Assembly: GCF_019443125.1 (NCBI RefSeq)
Contig: NZ_JAHYXK010000004.1
Coordinates: 1-64,000, forward strand
Source of the DNA: Pontibacter aydingkolensis
Lineage (GTDB): Bacteria > Bacteroidota > Bacteroidia > Cytophagales > Hymenobacteraceae
Direction of reading: 5' to 3'
Length of the DNA: 64,000 nt
Shown here: positions 50,646-59,537 of the stretch, one piece after another
Numbering within the stretch: position 1 is the first letter of the stretch
Layout: every line of letters starts with the position of its first letter
Translations under genes and position numbers: made by a program
The notes under the pieces: model-generated
What the model was told of the DNA's origin: nothing
Databases searched by the model: none
Seen by the model: the letters and a program-made list of their open reading frames with translations, nothing else

Positions 50646-51401
50646 TTACACAGATCTGATGGTTACAACCTTATATTCCCAATCGGTGATATCGGTTGCA
50701 TACTGGGTTTGGTCTATCAGTGGCCCACGGCATATTTTTTCTACTGGCAGTGGCATGTCATACTGTTCCTGCGCCCTGATGAGCAGCTCATCAAAAAGCC
50801 ACTTTGGAATCAGATCTCTTTCGGATGGATATACGAACTGGAATGACATAAACTGAGCAAGTAATAGCTGCCAATGTGTTTCCATGTGGGTCCATAGCCA
50901 TTTCCAGTCTATTTTAGTGCCGTAGCGTAACATAATGTGGTTAATGTCTGCCCCATCGTATCGCTCTCTGTTCTGCACATACAGCTTAGACCAGATAAGG
51001 GTTTCCGCAGGTATTACACGCACCTTTATATCCAGCAGTTCACTTTTAACAGATTTCTCGAACCAGGTATCGTCCACGGCGCAGTGGTTGCCGGGGTTGT
51101 TAAAGATGATATCCATGAAATGCTCGCCGCTTTTTGCCTTGGCCAGCCAGCGTGCATCTGTCAGTTCTGTTTCGTAGCCATGCTCTTTAAAAACCTTTAA
51201 TATTCGGGGGCAGTCGCCGGACCTGCAAAAAATGTCCAGGTCTTTTGTGTCGCGCATGATATCGGTGTAAAGGCGTAGTGCAAACCCTCCTCCTACTAAA
51301 AATTCAATTTTGCTCTCAGCAAGTATACTTAGCGCCTCACGGTAAAAATCATGCGCCTTCTGCTGGTGCAACCCTCCTTGTAACTCTATTACTTTTGCCA
51401 T
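50646..51401 (-). CDS. Nucleotidyltransferase-fold protein
   Basis: 251 aa. GGGFALRLY (~37-45) followed by KDLDIF (Asp-x-Asp) marks the nucleotidyltransferase fold seen in AbiEii/MNT-type and aminoglycoside-modifying proteins. A further acidic residue is seen in FMDIIF (~96). Immediately upstream of, and co-transcribed with, the metallophosphoesterase. An NMP transfer and removal pair is possible. Confidence 0.75.
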   Translation of the reverse strand: MAKVIELQGGLHQQKAHDFYREALSILAESKIEFLVGGGFALRLYTDIMRDTKDLDIFCRSGDCPRILKVFKEHGYETELTDARWLAKAKSGEHFMDIIFNNPGNHCAVDDTWFEKSVKSELLDIKVRVIPAETLIWSKLYVQNRERYDGADINHIMLRYGTKIDWKWLWTHMETHWQLLLAQFMSFQFVYPSERDLIPKWLFDELLIRAQEQYDMPLPVEKICRGPLIDQTQYATDITDWEYKVVTIRSV

Positions 51402-51637
51402 TCTGCTTGTTTTCAGTTTGTGAAATCAGAGGGGTAAATTGTTCAAAATAAATATTTAGAATATTGTATTTTTCCACATCTTCTCCGTCTCTCTTAAATA
51501 GAAGCATTTACTTGTCTTGGCGGCAGTTGGTTGTGTTTATACTTTAGATAAGCAGCATTTAGTTGATTAAAAGCAATTTTTAATTTATACAATCCAAATA
51601 ACCTAAATTGAACATAAGCAAGTATGAGCTGCGACTA

Positions 51638-52969
51638 TCAATCGTTTCGGACATAAAAAGGAATGTTGGCTGTAGCAAGGTTACTGTTACCATCGCGCAC
51701 ATATAAATACAACCGGTAGGCTCCCTCGCGTTTAGGTGTTTTCAGAGTAAGTTTATTATCATCGAAGCCAGACACCAGCCCCGGAATCGGTGCTGGTGTT
51801 TTTTCATTTCCGGTGTTTCCGTCTTCGCTTTTTACTTCCGGCAATACCTCCCAATGCAAACTAACAGAATCCTGGTCGGGGTCGAAAGTATAGGCTACGC
51901 CCTCGTATTTTTGTCCGGGGTGCAGGTAAATCTGGTCAAATGCAAACTGGTCGTTCAGTTTAAGATATGCAATGTATGGCGCTTTGTTTTTGGGTTCATC
52001 ACCAGTCCACAGTTCCTGCATTACCCGCACCATTTCCGTTTCTTCCCCATTGCTGTTAATCATACTAAACCATGTTGGAGTGGTTTCCTGCTTATCGCCC
52101 CATAAAAACACATAAGAGCCAAGGCACTGCATAGTGTCTTTCGAGATAACTTCTTTATAAAATCTTCTTGTAAGTTCTGCTTTTTCAGAGCTGGTTTGTT
52201 CTATAGGCGCCATCCACCAGGTATAGTATGACTCCCAGTAACCCCGTGCTCCGAACTCCGAAACAATGTATGGCCCCTTCCAGTCTGTTTTCGCCAATTC
52301 GTCGCGTAAGGAATATAGCCCTGCAAACGAGTTGACAGACAGAATATCAAGGGCAGGGCAGCGTTCATTTATCAGGTTCACTACCTTTACCGGCACGTTC
52401 ATCACGGTGGTGGTGGTAGGATGGTCAGGGTCTACTTCGTGTATCATTTCGGCAATCCCATTAACGGCATCCCATACTTTTACATTAGACCCCTCTGCAT
52501 AAAGTTCGTTGCCTACTCCCCACATCAGCAGCGCCGGGTGGTCTTTATACTTAAGCACCACTTTCTTGAGCTCTTCACGCTGTAGCTTAACAAGTTCCTT
52601 ATCGTAATAATTAAATCCTTCCCTCTCACGTGCCATCCACAGGCCCAGTGTTACCGTTAGTCCGTTTCTGTGGGCCTCATCGAGTATTCGCTGGGCATCA
52701 TCAGTATGCCATACCCGCACTGAGTTGCCTCCGTACGCGGCCAGCCTGTCGTAGTAATGGTATCCGCCTGCTCCTTTTATATAGTATGGCTTTCCATTTC
52801 GGTAGAGTATAAATTTGCCGTCTTTTTCTTTTACCACTTCTACCTTGCGGTTTTGGACTTTATACTTCTCCTGCCTAGCCGACTTAGACGAGCACCCCAC
52901 CCAGAATACAAAGAAAGAGATGACTACTGATAGAGTTACCAGCAAAAATGAACGCTTATAATTAAACAT
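51638..52969 (-). CDS. GH2-type TIM-barrel glycosidase lipoprotein
   Basis: 443 aa. Lipoprotein signal with lipobox VGC (Cys ~26). TIM-barrel clan A blocks: KGAGGYHYYD, VRVWHTDD, MWGVGNELY with the acid/base Glu (~153), and VSEFGARG with the nucleophile Glu (~243). A C-terminal beta-sandwich (~345-440) with AYTFDPDQDSV may bind glycan. Divergent from a GT2 synthase at 53125, suggesting it trims or edits the polysaccharide made by that enzyme. Confidence 0.8.
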   Translation of the reverse strand: MFNYKRSFLLVTLSVVISFFVFWVGCSSKSARQEKYKVQNRKVEVVKEKDGKFILYRNGKPYYIKGAGGYHYYDRLAAYGGNSVRVWHTDDAQRILDEAHRNGLTVTLGLWMAREREGFNYYDKELVKLQREELKKVVLKYKDHPALLMWGVGNELYAEGSNVKVWDAVNGIAEMIHEVDPDHPTTTTVMNVPVKVVNLINERCPALDILSVNSFAGLYSLRDELAKTDWKGPYIVSEFGARGYWESYYTWWMAPIEQTSSEKAELTRRFYKEVISKDTMQCLGSYVFLWGDKQETTPTWFSMINSNGEETEMVRVMQELWTGDEPKNKAPYIAYLKLNDQFAFDQIYLHPGQKYEGVAYTFDPDQDSVSLHWEVLPEVKSEDGNTGNEKTPAPIPGLVSGFDDNKLTLKTPKREGAYRLYLYVRDGNSNLATANIPFYVRND

Positions 52970-53124
52970 AAGGGCGACAATATATCATTATAAAAAGATT
53001 AAAGTTAAAATATATGGTAAACTTCAACCTTTAAAAGCATGGTAAGTATAGTTACGTGGATAGGGTGCATATGTTCACGGCTCAAGATGAGGCAATGTGA
53101 TGATAGGCCCGCGCAGAGTCTGCG

Positions 53125-54981
53125 ATGAAACGAATTACTGATCCTATTTATCCCTCTTACATGATGTCTTCTTTAAACCCAGAGCATCTTATAGCACAAC
53201 AAAATAAACCAGACCTTGAAGTGGCTCCTAACCCGAAGGATGTTCATGCTATCCGGTTTATGATCATACTTGGCCTAATAACCATGGGCCTCTTCCTGTA
53301 TTGGTTTCTGGACGAAGATCATGTTGGATATGGCCCACTTTACTGGCTGCTTACCACTGCCCTCGGTTTTAAACTGCTCCGAACTTTGCACGAGTGGTAC
53401 CATTATTTTGATGTAAGCGTACCCGTAAAGCCCCGACTCAGAACAAAGTATAAAGTAGATATACTAACAACAGCCTGCCCAGGGGAGCCGCACAGTATGA
53501 TCATCGGCACCCTAGAGGCAATTCAACAAATAAGGTACCCACACACCACCTACTTATGCGACGAAGGTGACGATCCGGTTTTAAAAGCTGCTTGTAAACG
53601 CTTAGGTGTAAAGCATATAACCCGTACTTTAAAGATAGACGCAAAAGCCGGCAACATAAACAATGCCCTGCAGCAGGCAACCGGAGACATATGCCTGATA
53701 CTGGACCCAGACCATGTGCCACAGCCTGAGTTTCTGGATGAGGTGCTCCCTTATTTTGAAGATCCTGATGTGGGTTTTGTGCAGGTAGTGCAGGCATATA
53801 GCAACCAGAAAGAAAGCCTGATAGCTTACGGCGCGGCAGAACAGACCTATAGTTTCTATGGCCCCATGATGATGGGCATGAACAGCTACGGGACCGTACA
53901 GGCTATCGGTGCAAACTGCACCTTCCGCCGTAAAGCCCTTGACAGCATTGGCGGCCATGCAGCTGGTTTGTCGGAGGACATGCACACGGCCATGCAACTG
54001 CACGCCAAAGGCTGGAAATCGGTATATGTACCAAAAATACTTACAAGAGGCCTGGTGCCAGCAACACTGGCTGCTTACTATAAGCAACAGATAAAATGGG
54101 CACGCGGTACTTTTGAGTTACTTTTCGCAGTATACCCTAAGTTGTTCAGGCATTTTACCTGGAGGCAAAAAATCCATTACTTTACCTTGCCGCTTTATTA
54201 CCTGTTCGGTGTGTTTAATTTATTCGACTTTATGATTCCGGTGCTGGCACTTATACTTGCCGAGTTTCCGTGGTATGTGTCGCTTGGCGAGTTTGTGGTA
54301 ATGTTTATGCCTTTCTTCTGCATTTCTATCTGTATCAGGCAGTTTGCGCAGCGGTGGTACCACGAAAAAAACGAAAAGGGCTTCCATATGTTTGGCGGTA
54401 TACTTCGTACGGGCACATGGTGGATCTTTGGCTTAGGCTTTATCTATTCTATACTCCGCGTAAAGGTGCCTTACATCCCAACGCCTAAAGACGATAAGCC
54501 TAAAAACAATTTCCTGCTTAGTATACCCAACATACTGGTTTGCCTGATCAGTATCGGTGCCATTTTGTACAGCCAGTACAAATACGACCACTTACATAAC
54601 AACCCATATGTGCAGATGATGGCTATGTTTGCATTAACAAATGTGATTATTGTGGCGTCTATTGTTGTTATCGGGCAGGAACGCTTTATGGAATGGGTGA
54701 GGCATCATGTGCTGCATGCCTCTATACTTCAGCCGGCTATAATGCCGCTCAGACTGGCCGTACACCGTACACGCCATGGTTTTTACGATGGCATACGACA
54801 CCTTGCCTATGCTGTAGTTATTGTGGCGGCCATCATTTCAGCTGCTTACACAGCCGGCCGAAGTCAGCTAAGCGAGTACATAAAACCGCTGACGGCAAAG
54901 GTAGAGCCTAAGCTTAAAGACCCTCAGGCACTAAAAGTTTTTTTCACTAAAGATAAATCCGGCCATCCCCAAAAGGATTAA
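53125..54981 (+). CDS. Cellulose-synthase-like glycosyltransferase (GT2)
   Basis: 618 aa. Two N-terminal helices (~44-62, ~72-86). The GT2 domain contains DEGDD (146-150), DPDH (194-197), SED (283-285) and QQIKW (321-325), the D, DxD, D, QxxRW-type set of processive beta-glycan synthases with Lys for Arg. It is followed by about five more helices. There is no PilZ domain, so no direct c-di-GMP control is visible. ATGs at 53161/53164 are alternative starts. It probably extrudes a beta-glucan-type polymer. Confidence 0.88.
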   Translation: MKRITDPIYPSYMMSSLNPEHLIAQQNKPDLEVAPNPKDVHAIRFMIILGLITMGLFLYWFLDEDHVGYGPLYWLLTTALGFKLLRTLHEWYHYFDVSVPVKPRLRTKYKVDILTTACPGEPHSMIIGTLEAIQQIRYPHTTYLCDEGDDPVLKAACKRLGVKHITRTLKIDAKAGNINNALQQATGDICLILDPDHVPQPEFLDEVLPYFEDPDVGFVQVVQAYSNQKESLIAYGAAEQTYSFYGPMMMGMNSYGTVQAIGANCTFRRKALDSIGGHAAGLSEDMHTAMQLHAKGWKSVYVPKILTRGLVPATLAAYYKQQIKWARGTFELLFAVYPKLFRHFTWRQKIHYFTLPLYYLFGVFNLFDFMIPVLALILAEFPWYVSLGEFVVMFMPFFCISICIRQFAQRWYHEKNEKGFHMFGGILRTGTWWIFGLGFIYSILRVKVPYIPTPKDDKPKNNFLLSIPNILVCLISIGAILYSQYKYDHLHNNPYVQMMAMFALTNVIIVASIVVIGQERFMEWVRHHVLHASILQPAIMPLRLAVHRTRHGFYDGIRHLAYAVVIVAAIISAAYTAGRSQLSEYIKPLTAKVEPKLKDPQALKVFFTKDKSGHPQKD

Positions 54982-55008
54982 AGATAAATTCCTTAACCCC
55001 ATCTCCCT

Positions 55009-55063
55009 GCTTTCGTTAAGATAGAGAGTAAAATCGCTATTAAATAACCTTAAAAACGAAAGC
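55009..55063 (+). promoter_or_regulatory. Hairpin in the leader of the Tyr/Arg-rich protein gene
   Basis: GCTTTCGTT (55009-55017) is complementary to AACGAAAGC (55055-55063), and the right arm ends one base before the ATG (55065). If transcribed, it would bury the ribosome-binding region. Confidence 0.4.
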
Positions 55064-55064
55064 T

Positions 55065-55988
55065 ATGAACAGAAATCAATCAGATCAGTATGGAATGAAC
55101 GAAGGCTACCAGACCCGGCGCTCTGAACGCTACAGGCACCCGGAACGGGATAGCAATTACCGCTTTGATGACTATGGCTCACCAGCAAGGGGTGGATATG
55201 GCGATGAAAGCCACAGCGGAACCTGGGGCAACCAGGGTAACGAAATGGGTGGTTCACGAAACCTAAGTGGCAGAGACAGAAGCGGCACGTACAGTACATC
55301 TCGTAACTTTGGCAACATGGGCAGCTACGGCGGCTCGCAGGGCTATGGCAGCAGCAGAGGAGGCTACCCAACACAGCGCGAGGAAGGCTCCGGCTCTCTT
55401 TACCACTACGAAAGCGGTATGGGAACTCGTTCCAGCTCACCAGCACAAGGACGCCGCTCTTATGGCTATAGCAGCGACTACGATAGCCACGGCTCCGGTT
55501 ACCACCACGACGACACTCCTGAAGACCTTTACGGCTCAGATGTTTCCAGAAGATTCCAGGGCACAGATCAAGGCCGCTACGACTTTGACCGTAACCGCAC
55601 CCAAGGCCGCAAAGACATGAGTGACAACAGCAACTACTGGGACCGCGACAATTATGACTCATCGGGCTATGGTGGCTCAGAAGGAAGCTACATGGGTAGT
55701 GGATACAATCGCACCACCAGAGGATCCGACATGGGCGATTACGGCTCTATGGGCTCTTATAGCAGCGATAATTATGGTATGAGAGGCTCTTCCGGTAGTG
55801 GTTACGGCCAGCGCCAGCAACACGATCCGTATGCGCGCGACAGAGAAAATGCCCGCATCCACCATCCGGACAGCGATTATGACTACGACCCAAACCATGC
55901 TTTTGACAGCAGAAAAAGACCGGATTTTTTAAGCAGCCATAACCGTGGCAGAACCTGGAACAGGGACAGAGACTTTGACAGATACTAA
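55065..55988 (+). CDS. Tyr/Gly/Ser/Arg-rich intrinsically disordered protein
   Basis: 307 aa, low complexity from end to end. By my count it has 31 Tyr and 38 Arg but only 2 Lys, with almost no Ile, Val or Leu; Gly, Ser and Asp are the other main residues. Repeated units look like GSYGG, GYGSS, RGG and DYD. No signal peptide, no membrane segment, no folded domain. Tyr and Arg spaced by Gly/Ser is the grammar of phase-separating proteins such as FUS. Alternatively it is a stress protein related to SWFGD-type repeat proteins of bacteria. It is monocistronic with a strong terminator. Confidence 0.8.
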   Translation: MNRNQSDQYGMNEGYQTRRSERYRHPERDSNYRFDDYGSPARGGYGDESHSGTWGNQGNEMGGSRNLSGRDRSGTYSTSRNFGNMGSYGGSQGYGSSRGGYPTQREEGSGSLYHYESGMGTRSSSPAQGRRSYGYSSDYDSHGSGYHHDDTPEDLYGSDVSRRFQGTDQGRYDFDRNRTQGRKDMSDNSNYWDRDNYDSSGYGGSEGSYMGSGYNRTTRGSDMGDYGSMGSYSSDNYGMRGSSGSGYGQRQQHDPYARDRENARIHHPDSDYDYDPNHAFDSRKRPDFLSSHNRGRTWNRDRDFDRY

Positions 55989-56004
55989 GTATAGAATATT
56001 TAAG

Positions 56005-56042
56005 ACTAAAGAGGCGCAGCATATTTGCTGCGCCTCTTTAGT
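56005..56042. terminator. 17-bp perfect terminator
   Basis: ACTAAAGAGGCGCAGCA (56005-56021), loop TATT, TGCTGCGCCTCTTTAGT (56026-56042), then TTTT. It overlaps the stop codon of the convergent GH25 gene. Confidence 0.9.
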
Positions 56043-56967
56043 TTTTGGCAACAGGTGGCTGAATACAGAAACTCTTCAACTCGCGCATACTGCCGTAAAA
56101 AACATTGCAGTCTACGCTGCCTTTTATACCTTCTATTGCGCCTCTATCGGTGTGCTGCCAGAAAGAAAGCAGGGTTCTGGCGTCGCGTTTAAGCTTTAGT
56201 TCCTGTACATTATAATGGGCAATCCAGAGGGGGTACTCATCAAAATAGCCTTCCAGGTAATCTTTGTAAAAGCTGTAACCAGTATAAATGATAGGTTTAG
56301 CACCATATTTTCGTTCTACTTTCACCAGCCATTCTTTCAGGTCGCCACGGAAATGATTCAGCGGCATTTTACCTCTAACTTCCACATCCAATACTGGAGG
56401 CAGGTCGCCAGGACCCAGCGTTACAGTGCTGATGAAATTCTTAGCCTGCAGGTCCGGGCTTACGTTTGGCAGGTAAAAATGGTAAGCTCCCCTTATAATA
56501 CCGGTTTTACCAGTGTTTTCCCAGTTACGTTCAAAAAAGCTGTCTTTTAATTTAGCACCCTCTGTAGCCTTCAGGAAAGCAAACGATACATCATTCTCTT
56601 TTACTTTTTCCCAATTGATTTTTTGCTGATACCGCGACACATCTATTCCCAATAAGGTACTTCCCATTGGGCTGTGCCCTTCCGGCCATGCAGCTTGCCG
56701 CTTAACGCCAAAAAACTCTACATAGAGCACCACCACTGCAATGGCAGCCAATACCGCAATCCCGATCCAGAATGGTCTGGTTGACTTCTGGGGCTTCTTT
56801 TTACCTCGTGGTTTTCGGGGTTTTGAAGGTTTTTTAGGCGATGCCGTCCGTTTAGCAGTTTGTTTATACTTTAGAGCCGGCTTTTTAATATTTTTTATAC
56901 TTGCCAGCGCCATTTTTTCGTCGCGTGTAGCCTTGTCTTCAGGCCAGAAATCCATCTGCTTTGGCAT
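56038..56967 (-). CDS. Membrane-anchored GH25 lysozyme-type muramidase
   Basis: 309 aa. A long Lys/Arg/Pro-rich cytosolic N-terminus (~residues 25-65) precedes one helix (~66-84), then the GH25 barrel. Catalytic features: GIDVSRYQ (Asp ~109), DVEVRG (Asp/Glu ~195-197), and WIAHYN and FWQHTDRG near the end. It cleaves the glycan strand of peptidoglycan. It starts 2 bp after the D-TA-family gene stop, so they form an operon. Confidence 0.9.
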   Translation of the reverse strand: MPKQMDFWPEDKATRDEKMALASIKNIKKPALKYKQTAKRTASPKKPSKPRKPRGKKKPQKSTRPFWIGIAVLAAIAVVVLYVEFFGVKRQAAWPEGHSPMGSTLLGIDVSRYQQKINWEKVKENDVSFAFLKATEGAKLKDSFFERNWENTGKTGIIRGAYHFYLPNVSPDLQAKNFISTVTLGPGDLPPVLDVEVRGKMPLNHFRGDLKEWLVKVERKYGAKPIIYTGYSFYKDYLEGYFDEYPLWIAHYNVQELKLKRDARTLLSFWQHTDRGAIEGIKGSVDCNVFYGSMRELKSFCIQPPVAKN

Positions 56968-56969
56968 AA

Positions 56970-58079
56970 CTATACAAGCTGGCCTACACCCGACATATGC
57001 TCCAACTGTTCGCCGCCTGTAGTTAGGTAACCTTTCATAACATCAGCGGTAAGGCAGGAGTGAACCGGCAAAATCCCCATCAGATCACCTATTTTATACT
57101 TTCCGAACATCTTCGGTGTGGCTTTTACAATACCGTGCTCCTGCGACAGCGAACCCAGTTCAATGCCTTCCAGCGGTTCAGACCAGCCATTATCCGCAAG
57201 AGCCACAACACGTCCGAAAATAACCGAGCCATCAGCTAGCTGAAGCGAGTCCTTGGAGAAATGCACACTGCCGCCGTAAAGTATGATCTCGTGCCTGTCG
57301 GGGTGCAAGGCCACTACAGGGCAAGCCATGCACACTGCTATATCTGCGTAGTTACAAGAGCCAATATGCTCTTGTGTGAGGTCATAAAAAACAAAATTGC
57401 CTGGCCTGATCTCGTCTACCCCGCTCAGATCTTCCAGTATACTGCAGGACGGAGTGTCGCCCATGGAAAGCTTTAAATCAGGAAACTGTGCTTTATAGCG
57501 ATCACGGAGCAGGTGCAGCAGGTAAACAGACGTGTTATGGATAGACCGTATGGCTTCAACTTCTGTTTCTTTATACGTATGACCATCATGCGTTAAAAAT
57601 CCTTCGAAATGCAGCCTATCGCTTTTATGAATCAGATTCAGCATCTCGTCCAACTCTATATGTGCGTGTGGCAGGATACCCGTACGGTGGTAACCTGTAT
57701 CTATTTTAAGCCAGATACGAACTGGTTGCTCCAGGCCCTTGGCCAGCGCTTCTACGGTTTCAAGGTTTACGGCAACCAGATGCAGATTTACCTTACCTGC
57801 CAGCAGGTTTATACCTTCCATCTCCAGAATGTTTGCCGGAAAAGCTACCAATATGTCGTTCCAGCCATGGCGGGCAAAATACCAGGCCATACGGATAGAA
57901 GAAACGGTAATAGAATCGATGTTAAATTCACGGAACCACTCTCCTACCTGTGCCGACTGGTGCGTTTTAAAGTGCGGACGCAGGCGTACGCCGCTGTTTC
58001 TGGCTTTCTCTACCATCCGCTGAATGTTGTTAAAGGCTTTCTTCTTATCCAGTAATAGCGTAGGAGTGGTTATGTTCAT
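56970..58079 (-). CDS. D-threonine aldolase/D-serine dehydratase-like PLP enzyme
   Basis: 369 aa. Alanine-racemase-type N-terminal barrel with TPTLLLD (~5-11) and the PLP Lys in RPHFKTHQ (~34-41). C-terminal beta domain with metal ligands in PVHSCLTAD (~340-348). Acts on beta-hydroxy D-amino acids. Co-transcribed with the GH25 gene; a shared link to wall D-amino acid turnover is possible. Confidence 0.9.
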   Translation of the reverse strand: MNITTPTLLLDKKKAFNNIQRMVEKARNSGVRLRPHFKTHQSAQVGEWFREFNIDSITVSSIRMAWYFARHGWNDILVAFPANILEMEGINLLAGKVNLHLVAVNLETVEALAKGLEQPVRIWLKIDTGYHRTGILPHAHIELDEMLNLIHKSDRLHFEGFLTHDGHTYKETEVEAIRSIHNTSVYLLHLLRDRYKAQFPDLKLSMGDTPSCSILEDLSGVDEIRPGNFVFYDLTQEHIGSCNYADIAVCMACPVVALHPDRHEIILYGGSVHFSKDSLQLADGSVIFGRVVALADNGWSEPLEGIELGSLSQEHGIVKATPKMFGKYKIGDLMGILPVHSCLTADVMKGYLTTGGEQLEHMSGVGQLV

Positions 58080-58189
58080 CGTTACTAAGGTAATTTATTG
58101 CAGGATGCTGTGAAGGTACTAATCTTTCGCCAAAAAAGCTGCGTGTAAGTATGGCTCTTGTTTTGATACTGCGTTTAAACATTTCGTCT

Positions 58190-58197
58190 TACCTTTG
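58190..58197 (+). promoter_or_regulatory. -7 box of hemJ
   Basis: TACCTTTG, an exact TAnnTTTG match, 19 bp before the ATG. Confidence 0.5.
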
Positions 58198-58216
58198 CCC
58201 GAACACCGATTAGGCT

Positions 58217-58753
58217 ATGAGCTATTTATACCTTAAAGCGCTGCACATTATTTTTGTGGTAACCTGGTTTGCCGGGCTGTTTTATATCGTGCGGCTTTTT
58301 ATATACTACACAGAGGCTTCTGAAAAACCGGAACCGGAACGCAGCATACTTCAGCAGCAGTTCTCTATTATGCAGAAGCGGCTGTGGTATGGCATTACCT
58401 GGCCATCTGCTGTACTTACACTTATCTTCGGCACCAGTATTGTCATAACACTTCGCCTGTACGATCCTTTCCCGGGCTGGCTGATCTGGAAAATAGCTTT
58501 TGTGCTTGGCCTGTATGTGTACCACTTTCTTTGCCATAGCATCTTTAAACAACAGCAACAGGGTATCCTTAAGTATACTTCTACCCAACTCCGCGTCTGG
58601 AACGAATTAGCCACCCTTTTCCTGATCAGTGTTGTGTTTTTAGTGGTGTTGAAAAGTGCTTTAAGTATGGTTTGGGGAATTATAGGACTTATACTTTTCT
58701 CTGTTATCCTGATGCTGGCGATACGGGTTTATAAAAAGGTTAGGGAGAGGTAA
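58217..58753 (+). CDS. hemJ: Protoporphyrinogen IX oxidase, HemJ family
   Basis: 178 aa, four to five transmembrane helices. N-terminal LKALHIIFVVTWFAGLFYI contains the conserved His of HemJ/UPF0093. WKIAFVLGLYVYHFLCH carries a second His pair. Converts protoporphyrinogen to protoporphyrin in haem synthesis. No other haem gene nearby. Confidence 0.85.
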   Translation: MSYLYLKALHIIFVVTWFAGLFYIVRLFIYYTEASEKPEPERSILQQQFSIMQKRLWYGITWPSAVLTLIFGTSIVITLRLYDPFPGWLIWKIAFVLGLYVYHFLCHSIFKQQQQGILKYTSTQLRVWNELATLFLISVVFLVVLKSALSMVWGIIGLILFSVILMLAIRVYKKVRER

Positions 58754-58960
58754 AGAGGTAGAAAGTTTGGGAGTTAGAGAGGTGGAAGCTGCTATTCTAT
58801 CGAGCTGCTGTTCTTCCTTAGTCTTAATTGCTTATCGTTTCATTTTTGGCTTTAGTTTGCTCACGGCCGCATGGCCTCGTCCTCGGGCATCGCGCTGCTT
58901 TCGCTTCCTTTGCTCCTGCGTCGCAATGCCTCACTTCGTTCGTCACCGGAACCTCTCGAG

Positions 58961-59248
58961 GCGCTCTTTCTCGAGGGCCCCTTCCCCCACCCAAGGACTG
59001 AGATCGACACTTCTTAGCTGGCGGCTTCTACAAAAGAAACAAAATATAAATTCCCCTCGAAGGGGCTGGGGGTGAGTTGCATGGCAGCTGCCGCTTAACC
59101 TCCCTTCCACCAACATCCTTGACAGGATGACAAAAAGAGAGGAGTGGAGTGGATTGACTTTTATACTTTTTCTATAAAACGACGGCTTCTGCCAGGTGCA
59201 CCAAACGACGGTCCACTGTTGGGGGTAGGGGCCCTCGATAAAGAGCGT
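58961..59248. repeat. Long-armed inverted repeat element
   Basis: Left arm 58961-58990 and right arm 59219-59248 pair at 26 of 30 positions (GCTCTTTCTCGAGGGCCCC core). About 230 bp between the arms. Confidence 0.7.
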
Positions 59249-59264
59249 TCAGCGAGTTTGGAGC

Positions 59265-59351
59265 GTCCCCGAATCAAGTTCGGGATGTGCCACTTGACTT
59301 TTTTGCCTACTTATTGTGTCAAGTAGGATATCCCGAACTTGATTCGGGGAC
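59265..59351. repeat. Palindromic element with 22-bp perfect arms
   Basis: GTCCCCGAATCAAGTTCGGG (plus AT) at 59265-59286 and its exact complement at 59330-59351. A related single arm (CCCGAAACAAGTCCGGGAT) occurs near 63,154-63,172. Confidence 0.85.
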
Positions 59352-59513
59352 AAAAATTAGGGCCCAGCCGGCGAGGCGAAAAGCCGGCTAACAGCATTAA
59401 AGCTTCATGGTGCATGAAAAGAACAAAACTGTTCTCTCAAAAATGTTCGAGAAAACAGTTTCATTTAGACTAACAGCTTTCCCCCTCTCCTGTCTTCTTC
59501 CGTCATAATTTCT

Positions 59514-59521
59514 TATCTTTG
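59514..59521 (+). promoter_or_regulatory. -7 box upstream of the zinc-ribbon gene
   Basis: TATCTTTG, an exact TAnnTTTG match, 16 bp before the ATG. Confidence 0.5.
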
Positions 59522-59537
59522 TACAAAGCATTAACTT

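Larger units (their letters stand above)
58754..59513. other. Repeat-filled gene-free region
   Basis: No believable gene in 760 bp. It holds two nested palindromic elements (58961-59248 and 59265-59351) and GC-rich runs. A short reading frame near 58767 is made of repeat sequence. Confidence 0.7.

Noticed and set aside
55063..55662. 199-codon minus-strand Cys/Ser/Gly/Arg-rich frame
   Set aside because: It mirrors the low-complexity codons of the Tyr/Arg-rich gene. The Cys and Gly runs come from complemented Ser/Gly/Tyr codons.
58767..59075. 102-codon frame downstream of hemJ
   Set aside because: Composed of inverted-repeat sequence, with Arg/Ser/Leu-rich nonsense composition.
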